A model generated the notes under the pieces. That model was not told the DNA's origin, did no database searches, and was given only the letters and a program-made list of their open reading frames with translations. A DNA stretch of 64,000 bases from CATQHS01 sp965203375 (lineage in GTDB: Bacteria; Actinomycetota; Acidimicrobiia; Acidimicrobiales; Aldehydirespiratoraceae). Made by a program: the position numbers and the translations under genes. Where the stretch lies: the NCBI GenBank assembly GCA_965203375.1, contig OZ241886.1, forward strand, positions 1,426,001-1,490,000, written 5' to 3'. Below are positions 55,063 through 63,081 of this stretch, in pieces. The first letter of the stretch is position 1. The number at the start of each line of letters is the position of its first letter.

Positions 55063-55941
55063 GTGCGCAGACCGCGTCGTCTGCGGCCGGGCGGCGGGGC
55101 CGCCGCGGCCTTCCTCGCCCCCGCTCTGGCCATGCTGGTCCTCACCCGGGTCGTCCCGACGGCCGACACCTTCGTCCGCAGCTTCCGCGACGACGGGGCG
55201 TGGAGTCTGGCCAACTACGCCGGGCTGTTGACGTCGCCGACCTTCCGCGACTCGGTCTTCGTGACGGTCCTGTTCAACGCGGTCATCAACCCGCTGCAGG
55301 TCCTGATCTCCTACGCCCTGGCCGTCGTGCTGTCGCAGCGCCTGCCCGCCGTCGGGCTGTGGCGCACGATGGTCTTCTTGCCGATGGCGGTGCCGCCGGC
55401 CGTGTCGTCGATCGTGTGGGGCGTGTGGTTCCGGCCGGGCGACGGGATCTTCAACAGCGTGCTGGGAACGCTGGGACTGCCGGGCCAGCCCTTCCTCACC
55501 TCTCCCGACCAGGCCTTGTACGTGATAATGGTCATCGCGTCGTGGATCGGGGTCGGGTACTGGATGACCTTCCTGGTGGCGGGCATCAAGAACGTCCCGG
55601 CCGAGATCCTCGAGGCCGCCGCCATCGACGGCGCCGGGTGGTGGCGGCGGCTGGCGTCGATCATCACCCCGCTGGTCAGGCGCCAGATCAGCTTCGTCTT
55701 GGTGGCCGCCACCGTCGCCAACTTCCTGCTCTTCGTGCCCGTGCAGATCCTCACCCGCGGCGGCCCGGCCGGCAGCACGGACCTCGTCATGTACGAGGTC
55801 TACAAGCAGGCGTTCATCTTCAACGACCGCGGGCTGGCCGCCGCGCAGATCGCCGTCCTGGTCGCGCTGGTGGCCGCCATCGTCGGCGTCCAGTTCCGCC
55901 TGCTGGGCGAACCCAGGGAACGGCCCCGCCGTGCGTTTTGA
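55063..55941 (+). CDS. CUT1 ABC transporter permease (MalF/UgpA type)
   Basis: A 292-residue inner-membrane permease with about six hydrophobic helices and the EAA loop EAAAIDGAGWWRRLASIITP that contacts the ATPase. The GTG at 55063 lies 18 bp after the binding-protein stop. It overlaps the next permease by 11 bp. Together with it this forms the membrane channel. No ATP-binding subunit is encoded in the cluster, so a shared MsmK/UgpC-like ATPase elsewhere must serve it. Confidence 0.92.
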   Translation: MRRPRRLRPGGGAAAAFLAPALAMLVLTRVVPTADTFVRSFRDDGAWSLANYAGLLTSPTFRDSVFVTVLFNAVINPLQVLISYALAVVLSQRLPAVGLWRTMVFLPMAVPPAVSSIVWGVWFRPGDGIFNSVLGTLGLPGQPFLTSPDQALYVIMVIASWIGVGYWMTFLVAGIKNVPAEILEAAAIDGAGWWRRLASIITPLVRRQISFVLVAATVANFLLFVPVQILTRGGPAGSTDLVMYEVYKQAFIFNDRGLAAAQIAVLVALVAAIVGVQFRLLGEPRERPRRAF

Positions 55942-56773
55942 GCTGCCGCGCTGGGGCCGCGCCCTCCTGGTCGTGTCCGTTCCCGTCTTCTCGGTCGTGT
56001 GGCTGGCTCCGCTGGCCTGGACCGTCACCGCCGGGCTGCGCCCGAGCGCGGACGTGGTCGGCTCGTTCAGGTGCCTGGGCTGGCGCACGTTCGTCCCGGA
56101 GTCGGTTACCGCCGACAACTTCTCGTCGGTCGCCGGCGGCCCGCTCGGGCGGGCCATCGTCAACTCGCTCGTCGTCGCCGCCGCGACGGTGGCCCTGGGC
56201 CTCGCGGTGTCGGCCCTGGCCGCGTACGCGCTCTCGGCGTTCCGCTTCCGCGGCCGGGGGCTCGTGTTCGCCGCCACCGTGCTGGCCTTCATGGTGCCGT
56301 TCGAGGCGCTGGCCATCCCGCTGGCCGACGCGGCGCGCACCGCGGGACTGGAGAACTCCTACATCGGCCTGATCCTGCCGGGCGTGGGTAACGGGCTGGC
56401 CATCTTCCTGCTGCGCCAGTTCTTCCTCGACGTCCCCCACGAGATGGCGGAGGCGGCCGCCATCGACGGCGCCGGCCCGTGGCGGGTGCTCTGGCACGTC
56501 TACCTGCCCCTGACCCGGCCGGCCATGGTCGGGGCCGGGATCATCATCTTCGTCTTCCAGTGGCAGGCCTACCTGTGGCCGCTGCTGGTCACCACCGATC
56601 CGTCCATGGACGTGGGGCCTGTGGCCCTCGCCCGCCTGTTCGGGCAGTACGGGGTCGACTGGGGGACGCTCTTCGCGGGCGCGGCGGTTCTCTGCCTGGT
56701 CCCGGCGGGGATCCTGCTGGCCTTCCAGCGCACGTTCGCCGAGTCGGTCGTAGGATCGGCGGTAAAGGGATGA
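55931..56773 (+). CDS. CUT1 ABC transporter permease (MalG/UgpE type)
   Basis: A 280-residue permease, partner of the previous one. The EAA loop EAAAIDGAGPWRVLWHVYLPL is present near residue 180, and about six hydrophobic segments surround it. The GTG at 55931 overlaps the preceding gene, indicating coupled translation. The 67-bp spacer that follows holds a small direct repeat (gcccggattcaa twice) before the nucleoside hydrolase. Confidence 0.92.
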   Translation: MRFELPRWGRALLVVSVPVFSVVWLAPLAWTVTAGLRPSADVVGSFRCLGWRTFVPESVTADNFSSVAGGPLGRAIVNSLVVAAATVALGLAVSALAAYALSAFRFRGRGLVFAATVLAFMVPFEALAIPLADAARTAGLENSYIGLILPGVGNGLAIFLLRQFFLDVPHEMAEAAAIDGAGPWRVLWHVYLPLTRPAMVGAGIIIFVFQWQAYLWPLLVTTDPSMDVGPVALARLFGQYGVDWGTLFAGAAVLCLVPAGILLAFQRTFAESVVGSAVKG

Positions 56774-56840
56774 GCCGGGCCCGGATTCAAGAGCCCGGAT
56801 TCAAAGGCGAGGCCCGGACCCGGCAGAAAGAAGCCGCACG

Positions 56841-57800
56841 ATGACCCAACTGCTCCTCGACACCGACATCGGCACCGACGTGGACGACGCTCTGGCCCTC
56901 GCGCTGCTCATCGCTCGCTCAGACGTCGACCTGGTGGGGGTGACCACCGCCCACGCCCACGCGCCGCTGCGCGCCGCCATCGCCCGGGCGCTGCTCGCGG
57001 CCTCCGACCGGTCGGGCGTCCCCGTCGTTGCGGGGCGCTCGGAGCCGCTGCGGCGCAGCAGCGTGGAGGGCTTCCACTGGAACGAGATGTGGGGCCACGA
57101 GGGCGCGGGGGTGCTGACCGACGAGGAGCGGCGAGTGCCCGACGCCGAGCCGCGCCGTGAGGACGCGGCCCGGTTCATCCTCGACTCCGCGGCGCGGGCC
57201 CGCGGTGGCCTGAGCCTGATCACCATCGGCCCGGTGACCAACCTGGCGCTGGCGCTCCAAATGGAGCCCGGGCTGGCGGAGGCGCTGGGCCCGGTGACGA
57301 TCATGGGCGGCCTGGTCGATCGGAGCGCGGTGGCCTGGCCCGCCTACTTCGAGACGAACCTCAACGCCGACCCGCTCGCCGCCGAGGTCGTGCTCGGCTC
57401 CTCGCTGGACATCACGCTCGTGCCGCTGGAGGTCACCTTGCAGGTGTATCTCGGCCGAGCCGACCGCGACCGCCTCTCCCGAGACGGGGGCCCGGTCTCC
57501 CAGAGGCTGGCCCGGCTCATCGACGAGATGCGCGAGCCGTTCCTCGCCTTCAACGAGAGAAACGGCCTGGACGGCTCCCACTTCGACGAGCGCACCTACC
57601 TGCACGACCCGCTCGCCGTGCACGTCGCCCTCGGGGGCCGGCACGCGACCCTGCGGGAAACCCACATCGCCGTCGAGTACGAGGGACAGATCCTGCGAAC
57701 CGTCGAGCACGCCGACCGCCGCCCCAATATGCGGGTGTGCGTGGCCGCCGACGGACCCGCGTTCGTGGCCGGCTGGGTGGACGCCGTCATCGGCGTCTGA
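56841..57800 (+). CDS. Inosine-uridine nucleoside hydrolase family protein
   Basis: A 319-residue nucleoside N-ribohydrolase. The Ca2+-binding N-terminus LLLDTDIGTDVDDALALALL matches the DxDxGxDDxxA hallmark. Further family blocks are ITIGPVTNLALAL, VTIMGGLV, NLNADPLAAEVVL and the metal Asp in YLHDPLAVH. It would cleave a nucleoside imported by the upstream ABC genes into base and ribose. ADP-ribosyl-type or pyrimidine-specific activity is also possible. The genetic context (binding protein, two permeases, hydrolase) suggests a nucleoside scavenging operon. Confidence 0.92.
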   Translation: MTQLLLDTDIGTDVDDALALALLIARSDVDLVGVTTAHAHAPLRAAIARALLAASDRSGVPVVAGRSEPLRRSSVEGFHWNEMWGHEGAGVLTDEERRVPDAEPRREDAARFILDSAARARGGLSLITIGPVTNLALALQMEPGLAEALGPVTIMGGLVDRSAVAWPAYFETNLNADPLAAEVVLGSSLDITLVPLEVTLQVYLGRADRDRLSRDGGPVSQRLARLIDEMREPFLAFNERNGLDGSHFDERTYLHDPLAVHVALGGRHATLRETHIAVEYEGQILRTVEHADRRPNMRVCVAADGPAFVAGWVDAVIGV

Positions 57801-57926
57801 CCGGACCCCGGCCGCCCGGGACGAGCCCGGCCCGGACCGGGCGGGGGGTGGAATCGGGCTCGCGGGGCTCTACCATCGACCGGGCGCCTGGAGCCGGGTC
57901 TGGGCGCAAATCGCGTCGGGAGGCGA

Positions 57927-58220
57927 ATGTCGGTGGCAACGGGACGATCCAGCTTCGCAAAACGCCAGCGGGACATGGCCAAGAAGGCCAAGGCCGAGGC
58001 CAAGCGCCAGAGGCGGTTCGAGCGCGGCGGTGCCGACCTGCTCGACGACGCCGACCTCGACGGCAACCACGAAGCTCCGCCGCCCGGACCGGCCCTGAGC
58101 AACGACGAGATCATGGAGCGGGTGGCCGACCTGCACCGCCGCTACGACGATGGCCTGGTGGACTTGGACACCTTCGACGAGCAGAAGGCCCTGCTCATGG
58201 AGCAGATCTCCATCGACTGA
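57927..58220 (+). CDS. Small SHOCT-like protein
   Basis: A 97-residue hydrophilic protein. The N-terminus is a strongly basic helix (KRQRDMAKKAKAEAKRQRR), and the C-terminal 35 residues (MERVADLHRRYDDGLVDLDTFDEQK) resemble the SHOCT short helical domain. Function is unknown. Such proteins are common in actinobacteria and may bind nucleic acids or membranes. It starts at ATG 57927, but no clear Shine-Dalgarno is seen. Confidence 0.65.
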   Translation: MSVATGRSSFAKRQRDMAKKAKAEAKRQRRFERGGADLLDDADLDGNHEAPPPGPALSNDEIMERVADLHRRYDDGLVDLDTFDEQKALLMEQISID

Positions 58221-58240
58221 CAGGCCCGGCGGCCGGCGGA

Positions 58241-58335
58241 GCGAGGCGAGGAGCGGCCCGGACGGCCGAAGACTCAAAGCGAGGCGAGGAGCGGCCCGGG
58301 CGGCCGAAGACTCAAAGCGAGGCGAGGAGCGGGCC
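58241..58335. repeat. 2.5 copies of a 38-bp repeat carrying the ribosome binding site of the next gene
   Basis: Units start at 58241, 58279 and 58317 (the last truncated). Each begins gcgaggcgaggagcgg, so the AGGAG that serves GTG 58337 occurs three times. Only one base differs between the first two units by eye. Confidence 0.88.
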
Positions 58336-58336
58336 G

Positions 58337-59494
58337 GTGAGAACACGAGTGACCGAGATGCTCGGCATCGAGTTCCCCATCCTCGCCTTCAGCCACTGCC
58401 GCGACGTGGCGGCGGCGGTGTCGAAGGCCGGCGGAATGGGCGTGCTCGGGGCGGTGGCCCACACGCCCGAGGCCCTGGATACCGACCTCGACTGGATCGA
58501 GGCCGAGATCGGCGACCGGCCCTACGGGGTCGACCTCATCATCCCGGCCCGCTACGCGGGCGACGACGCCGGGGGCTACTCGCTGGAGGAGATCCGCGGG
58601 CTGATCCCGGCCGACCACGCCGCCTTCGTCGAGGACATCCTGGCCCGCTACGACGTGCCGCCCCTTCCCTCCGGCGGCGGCGGGGCCGACGGGGCGGCGG
58701 TGCCGGTGGGGGTGGGCATGACCGGCGGCGACGCGCCGTTCTCGGCCAACGCGGCCGGCCCCCAGCTCGACATCGCCCTGGCCCACCGGACCGCCTTTGT
58801 GGCCAACGCCCTGGGCCCGCCGCCCCAGTCCATGATCGACGCGGTCAAGGACTCCGGCCGCTTGGTGGGGGCCCTGGCCGGCCGGGCCGTCCACGCCGAG
58901 CGCCACGCCGCCGCCGGGGCGGACATCATCATCGCCCAGGGGTACGAGGCCGGGGGCCACACCGGCGAGATCGGCTCGATGGTGCTCATACCCGAGATCG
59001 CCGACGCGGTGGACGTGCCGGTGCTGGGGGCGGGCGGCATCGGCCGGGGCCGCCAGATGGCCGCGGCCCTGGCCCTGGGCGCGGAGGGGGTGTGGTGCGG
59101 GTCGGTGTGGCTCACCACCGCCGAGGCCGAGACCCACCCGGTGGTGAAGGACAAGATGCTGGCCGCCTCCTCGGCCGACACCGTGCGCTCCCGGTCGCTC
59201 ACCGGCAAGCCGGCCCGGATGCTCAAGTCGGCCTGGACCGAGGAGTGGGCCCGGGCCGACACCCCCGAGCCGCTGGCCATGCCCCTGCAGCCCATCCTGG
59301 CCGAGGCGGCCCAGCGCCGGATCGCCCGGGCCGCGCACCGCCCCGGATCGGGAGCCGAGAAGCTGGTCAACTACTACGTGGGCCAGATCGTGGGAACCAT
59401 GAACAGCCCCAAGACCAGCCGCCAAGTGGTCTACGACATGGTGGAGGAGCTGATCGAGGCCATATCCGGCCTCTCCCGCCGCTTGGACGACTGA
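58337..59494 (+). CDS. Nitronate monooxygenase / 2-nitropropane dioxygenase-like flavoprotein
   Basis: A 385-residue FMN barrel of the NMO family. Features: RVTEMLGIEFPI at the N-terminus, AGGMGVLGAV, QGYEAGGHTGEIGSMVLIPEI with the conserved His, and VPVLGAGGIGRGRQMAAALALGAEGVWCGSVW. It oxidises nitronates such as propionate 3-nitronate with O2, although many relatives act as trans-enoyl reductases. An insertion (about residues 105-160) between strand blocks is longer than in well-studied members. The GTG at 58337 has AGGAG 7 nt upstream, within the repeat. The stop region is duplicated 39 bp downstream. Confidence 0.9.
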   Translation: MRTRVTEMLGIEFPILAFSHCRDVAAAVSKAGGMGVLGAVAHTPEALDTDLDWIEAEIGDRPYGVDLIIPARYAGDDAGGYSLEEIRGLIPADHAAFVEDILARYDVPPLPSGGGGADGAAVPVGVGMTGGDAPFSANAAGPQLDIALAHRTAFVANALGPPPQSMIDAVKDSGRLVGALAGRAVHAERHAAAGADIIIAQGYEAGGHTGEIGSMVLIPEIADAVDVPVLGAGGIGRGRQMAAALALGAEGVWCGSVWLTTAEAETHPVVKDKMLAASSADTVRSRSLTGKPARMLKSAWTEEWARADTPEPLAMPLQPILAEAAQRRIARAAHRPGSGAEKLVNYYVGQIVGTMNSPKTSRQVVYDMVEELIEAISGLSRRLDD

Positions 59495-59552
59495 ACGCGC
59501 TGCCGCGACGACAGCAGAGCCTTGGGGGACTGAAACACGCTGCCGCGACGAC
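59489..59552. repeat. Duplicated stop region of the nitronate monooxygenase gene
   Basis: 59489-59512 (gacTGA of the gene plus 18 bp) recurs at 59528-59552 with one inserted base and one or two changes. The second copy is non-coding. Confidence 0.85.
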
Positions 59553-59660
59553 TGGCCGAGGCTCGGTGCCGGAGATCGGCCTTGCGCCGGGGTCGGGCCC
59601 GTGGTTGTTATCGTCACTGCTACATCGTTAGAGGCTGATGCGAAATCCGAGGGGGGTGCC

Positions 59661-60422
59661 ATGAGCAGCGCACCGATGTCTAAACCCGGCGAGGTGGCGG
59701 GCTGGCCCAAGCTGGTCGTCCGCTACCGCACCGACCCGGCCGGGGTCTGCCAGCTCGTCCCGCCCGGACTGGTGGCGGGCGAGCCGGTCGTCACCGTGGG
59801 CGTCTACTGCGTGCCGATCCTGGGCGAGCCCGAGTTCGGCGTCAGCGTCAAAGTGCCGGCGGCCTGGAACGGCGTCGAGGGCCTCTACAACCTGGGCATG
59901 GGGATAGACCAGGAGGCGGCGGTGTTCGTCAGCGGCGAGACCAACGGCCAGCCCAAGTTCCTGTGCGACATCCGCTACTACCGCCTGGGCGACCGCATCT
60001 CGGCCCGGGCCACCCATCAGGGCTACACCTTCGTCCGGTTCGAGGGGGACGTGGCCGGGGAGGCCGAGCCGGCCCCCGGCGACGTGACCGAGCACGAGTG
60101 GTGGGTCAAGTACTCGCGGGCCGTCGGCGGCGCCGAGAAGGAGTACGACTTCCCGCCCCATGTGGTGGACGTGGCCACCACCTTCGCCCAAAAGCACGTG
60201 GAGGACCTGGACGGCCGCCTCGAGCTGCTCGACAGCCCCTGGGACCCGGTGGCCCGGTACCTGCCCATCGTCGAGCAGCTCTCGGCCCAGCTCGTGACCC
60301 ACCAGGCCAAGGCCCGCCGCATCACCAACGCCGGCCCCCTCGACCCCGACGCCTTCTGGCCCCACGCCGACACCATCGGCGGCTCGCGCTGGCCCGGCAG
60401 CTCAGGCGGCCCCCGCGTCTAA
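59661..60422 (+). CDS. Acetoacetate decarboxylase family protein
   Basis: A 253-residue ADC-fold protein. The GQPKFLCDIRYYR block contains the Lys expected to form the Schiff base, and GVYCVPILGEPEFGVSVKVPA fits the beta-barrel. The family includes acetoacetate decarboxylase and varied enzymes, so decarboxylation of a beta-keto acid is plausible but unproven. The ATG at 59661 follows GAGGGGGG at 59649-59656. The longer frame from 59601 lacks support. An AT-richer stretch at about 59602-59638 (TTGTTA, TACATC) may hold its promoter. Confidence 0.83.
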   Translation: MSSAPMSKPGEVAGWPKLVVRYRTDPAGVCQLVPPGLVAGEPVVTVGVYCVPILGEPEFGVSVKVPAAWNGVEGLYNLGMGIDQEAAVFVSGETNGQPKFLCDIRYYRLGDRISARATHQGYTFVRFEGDVAGEAEPAPGDVTEHEWWVKYSRAVGGAEKEYDFPPHVVDVATTFAQKHVEDLDGRLELLDSPWDPVARYLPIVEQLSAQLVTHQAKARRITNAGPLDPDAFWPHADTIGGSRWPGSSGGPRV

Positions 60423-60498
60423 CGCTCCGGTGAGCCGGGCCTCGGGAGCGGCGAGCGGCTGACGCCGGGGGCCGCGGCTGAGGGCGGTCAGATCTCGG

Positions 60499-61791
60499 TT
60501 AGATCTTCAGCGGGACCCGCTGGTTGAGCGGGTTCATGCCCGGGCAGCCCTTGGCCTCTTCGGGGATGTCGTCGTAGTCGATCCCGGCGGCCACCTCGTC
60601 CTTGGTGGGGCAGTGCCGCTCGGCCAGCGGGGCCAGGGCGTCGAGGTCGAAGTTGTAGAGCTTGGCCGCGTTGGTGGTCAGCAGGGTGGTGACGTCATCG
60701 ACGGGCATGCCGCCGAAGGTCAGCTTCAGGTGCTCCTTGGTGAACGGGTGCGACCCCTCGGTGTGGGGGTAGTCCGAGCCCCACATGATCTTGTCGAGCC
60801 CGATCTCGGCGGGCAGGTGGGCCTCGCTTGGCCGCAGGAAGCTGGCGCCGATGTAGCACTGGCGCTGCCAGTACTCGCTCGGCTTCATCGACATCTGGGC
60901 CACCGCCATGCCGCCGAAGATCGCCTCCGACCCGTAGGCGGAGTACTTCATTCGGTAGTAGAACGAGTCGAGGTCTTCGAGCACGCCGGGGAGCCAGGCC
61001 GTGCCGGTCTCGGTGTTCACGAACCGGAGGCCGGGGTGGCGCTCGAACACGCCCGAGAACATCAGGTGCCACAGGGCCCGCTGGGACCACCACTTGACCT
61101 CGATCAAGAACATGGCCAGCGCCGCCGGGAAGTGGTTGCCGAAGAAGGGGGTGGCCCCGCCGGCGTGGTGGTTCAGCGGCATGTCGTTGGCCTCGACCGC
61201 GGCCCAGATGGGCTCGTAGGTCTTCGAGTACAGCGGCTCGAAGGGCGAGTCGGGGGGCGCGCCGGGCAGGAGGATGCCGCCCCGGAAACCGTTCTCGGCC
61301 GCCCACTCGATCTCGGCCACCGAGCCCTCCACGTCGCCGAGGAAGATCTGGGCGATGCCCGCGCAGCGCTCGGGGGCCTGGCTGAACGTGTCGAGCATCC
61401 AGCGGTTGTGGGCCCGCAGCCCCGCCCACCGGCGCTCGAAGTCGTCGTTGTAGGGCGGGGCCTCCAGGGCGGTGGCGGCCGGCGGGGAGAAAGGCGGCTG
61501 GGTGTTGGGGAACATGACCTCGGCGATCACGCCGTCGGCGGACTGCTCGCGCAGGCGCCGCTCTATCGACCAGTTCCGGTCGCCGTCCTTCACGGGGTCG
61601 CCGTCCACGCCCACGTTGCGGGGGGTCTTGCGGCCCTTGTGCGCCTTGGCCGACGCGGCCTGGGCCCGCTCCAGCCCGTCGGCCCAGTCGTCGAAGTCGT
61701 CGTGGTACTTCGACTCCAGGTAGGGCCGGTATTGGCGCAGGTCGGCGCCGCAGTGGGTGTCGGCCGAGATGACGATGTGATGATCCGCCAT
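60499..61791 (-). CDS. Amidohydrolase family 2 protein
   Basis: A 430-residue metal-dependent hydrolase/decarboxylase barrel. It has VISADTHCGADL at the N-terminus (a DTH form of the metal motif), GFRGGILLPGAPP, a central His pair in MPLNHHAGGATPF, a Glu in RFVNTETGTAWL, and the C-terminal IMWGSDYPHTEGSHPFT with the catalytic Asp. Members of this actinobacterial group occur in clusters for degradation of aromatic or lipid compounds. The ATG at 61791 has AGGAGG 4 nt upstream. It is convergent with the ADC-like gene. Confidence 0.9.
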   Translation of the reverse strand: MADHHIVISADTHCGADLRQYRPYLESKYHDDFDDWADGLERAQAASAKAHKGRKTPRNVGVDGDPVKDGDRNWSIERRLREQSADGVIAEVMFPNTQPPFSPPAATALEAPPYNDDFERRWAGLRAHNRWMLDTFSQAPERCAGIAQIFLGDVEGSVAEIEWAAENGFRGGILLPGAPPDSPFEPLYSKTYEPIWAAVEANDMPLNHHAGGATPFFGNHFPAALAMFLIEVKWWSQRALWHLMFSGVFERHPGLRFVNTETGTAWLPGVLEDLDSFYYRMKYSAYGSEAIFGGMAVAQMSMKPSEYWQRQCYIGASFLRPSEAHLPAEIGLDKIMWGSDYPHTEGSHPFTKEHLKLTFGGMPVDDVTTLLTTNAAKLYNFDLDALAPLAERHCPTKDEVAAGIDYDDIPEEAKGCPGMNPLNQRVPLKI

Positions 61792-61893
61792 CGGGTCCTC
61801 CTGTCTCGCCTCCGGTCACTATACCGGTGTGTTACAACCCTCGGTCCGCGGTCACGGAAGGCGTTTCGCTTCTCCTTTGAGCGGTCGCGTTGC

Positions 61894-61970
61894 CCGGCCG
61901 GCGGGTCCTGTCACGGGCGCGGTTTTGCCGCGGTGAGGCAAAACCTTGCCCCGTGCCACCCCTCGGCCTT
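61894..61970 (+). repeat. Diverged third copy of the 91-bp hairpin element
   Basis: Matches 12431-12507 with a handful of differences. The stem is preserved as 9 bp (61921-61929 with 61937-61945) around a changed 7-nt loop. The outer cacgggc/gccccgtg pairing is also kept. It lies between the amidohydrolase and the SDR, in the same orientation as the other two. Confidence 0.82.
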
Positions 61971-61998
61971 GCCCCGTGCCCCCAGCCTGGGCCCCGAG

Positions 61999-62943
61999 CT
62001 AACTGAAGGCAAGGCCGGTCAGTCGCTTGCTCAGCTCCCATAGGCGTCGGGCGGTGTCGGGGTTGTTGATCCACGGCTCGTAGTCGGCCTCGCCGGGGCC
62101 GGGGGCGGCCGGTCCGCAGTCGGCCAGGTACCGGCTGTTGTGAGCGGCCGCTTCGGGAGCGGTGGCCGCCCACACCTGGGTGGCCGCGCCGGCCTCGACG
62201 CTCTTGAATCGCAGACCGCCGCCCCCGCCCCTCCCGGCCCGCTGCCTCATCGCTTCGATGAGTTCGGGGGTGAGGTGGCGGCCGAGCCGGGTGGCGATGG
62301 CGCCGGGATGGACCGAGAACGACAGCAGCTCGCCGTCGAACCGGCGGGCCAGCTCGGCCGCGAAGTGGGCGTTGGCGCTCTTGGACCGCCCGTAGGCGAT
62401 CCACGGGTCATACGGGGTGGTCTCGAAGTTGGGGTCGTCGAGGTCGGCGTCGGCGATGCGGTGCCCGCCCGAGGACACGGTCACCACCCGCGGGCGGGAG
62501 GCGGCGAGCAGCAGAGGGGCCAGCCGGGCGGTGAGGGCGAAGTGGCCGAGGTGGTTCACCCCGAACTGGGTCTCGAACCCGTCGGCGGTGCGGCCCTCGG
62601 GACAGCACATCACCCCGGCGTTGTTGACGAGAACATCGATGTGGTCGAGTTGGCTGGCCGCTTCTTCGGCGAAGCGGGCCACGCTGGACAGGTCGGCCAG
62701 GTCGATCTGATGGAGAGACAGATCGGCACCGGGTGTCGAGGAGCGGATGCGGGCCGCGGCCTCGGCGTTTCGGTCGGGGTGGCGGGCCAGCATTGCCACC
62801 CGGGCCCCGCGGATGGCCAGGGCCCGGGCCGACTCCTCGCCCAGCCCGCTGGATGCTCCGGTGACGGCGAACACCCGCCCCGACAGGTCGACGCCGTCGA
62901 GCACATCTTCGGCGGTCGACTCCCGACCGAATCGCCGGTTCAC
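61999..62943 (-). CDS. Short-chain dehydrogenase/reductase (retinol-dehydrogenase-like)
   Basis: A 314-residue SDR with TGASSGLGEESARALA, LVNNAGVM, VNHLGHFALT, the catalytic Ser in VTVSSGGHRI and YGRSKSAN. These match the RDH/WW-domain oxidoreductase-like branch, usually NADP(H)-linked. The C-terminus has a Gly-rich stretch and ends LWELSKRLTGL. The GTG start at 62943 overlaps the TGA of an upstream repeat-encoded small frame (GTGA), so translation may be coupled to it. The substrate is unknown. Confidence 0.9.
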   Translation of the reverse strand: MNRRFGRESTAEDVLDGVDLSGRVFAVTGASSGLGEESARALAIRGARVAMLARHPDRNAEAAARIRSSTPGADLSLHQIDLADLSSVARFAEEAASQLDHIDVLVNNAGVMCCPEGRTADGFETQFGVNHLGHFALTARLAPLLLAASRPRVVTVSSGGHRIADADLDDPNFETTPYDPWIAYGRSKSANAHFAAELARRFDGELLSFSVHPGAIATRLGRHLTPELIEAMRQRAGRGGGGGLRFKSVEAGAATQVWAATAPEAAAHNSRYLADCGPAAPGPGEADYEPWINNPDTARRLWELSKRLTGLAFS

Positions 62944-63053
62944 GGGGTGAGGTGCCGGTTCATAGGGAGAGGCGCCGGTTTCATGGGGCGAGGCGCCCGG
63001 TTCATGGGGCGAGGCGCCCGGTTCATGGGGAGAGCGCCGGTTCGCGGGCCGGG
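62936..63053. repeat. Five to six 21-bp repeats derived from the SDR start
   Basis: The core (c)ggttcatggggcgaggcgcc repeats at exact 21-bp steps with small changes. The copy nearest the gene contains the functional GTG. Confidence 0.88.
62940..63026 (-). CDS. Small upstream frame of four heptapeptide repeats overlapping the SDR start
   Basis: An ATG at 63026 opens a 28-residue frame of four seven-residue units, each starting MN or MK (MNRAPRP twice, then MKPAPLP and MNRHLTP). Each unit is encoded by 21 bp with its own in-frame ATG (63026, 63005, 62984, 62963). The TGA at 62942-62940 overlaps the SDR GTG. Each unit resembles the first codons of the SDR itself (GTGAACCGGCG). It may be a translated coupling leader or merely a repeat of the SDR start. 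No independent ribosome binding site is evident. Confidence 0.4.
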   Translation of the reverse strand: MNRAPRPMNRAPRPMKPAPLPMNRHLTP

Positions 63054-63081
63054 CGGCGGCCCATCGGAGCGAAACATCGGC

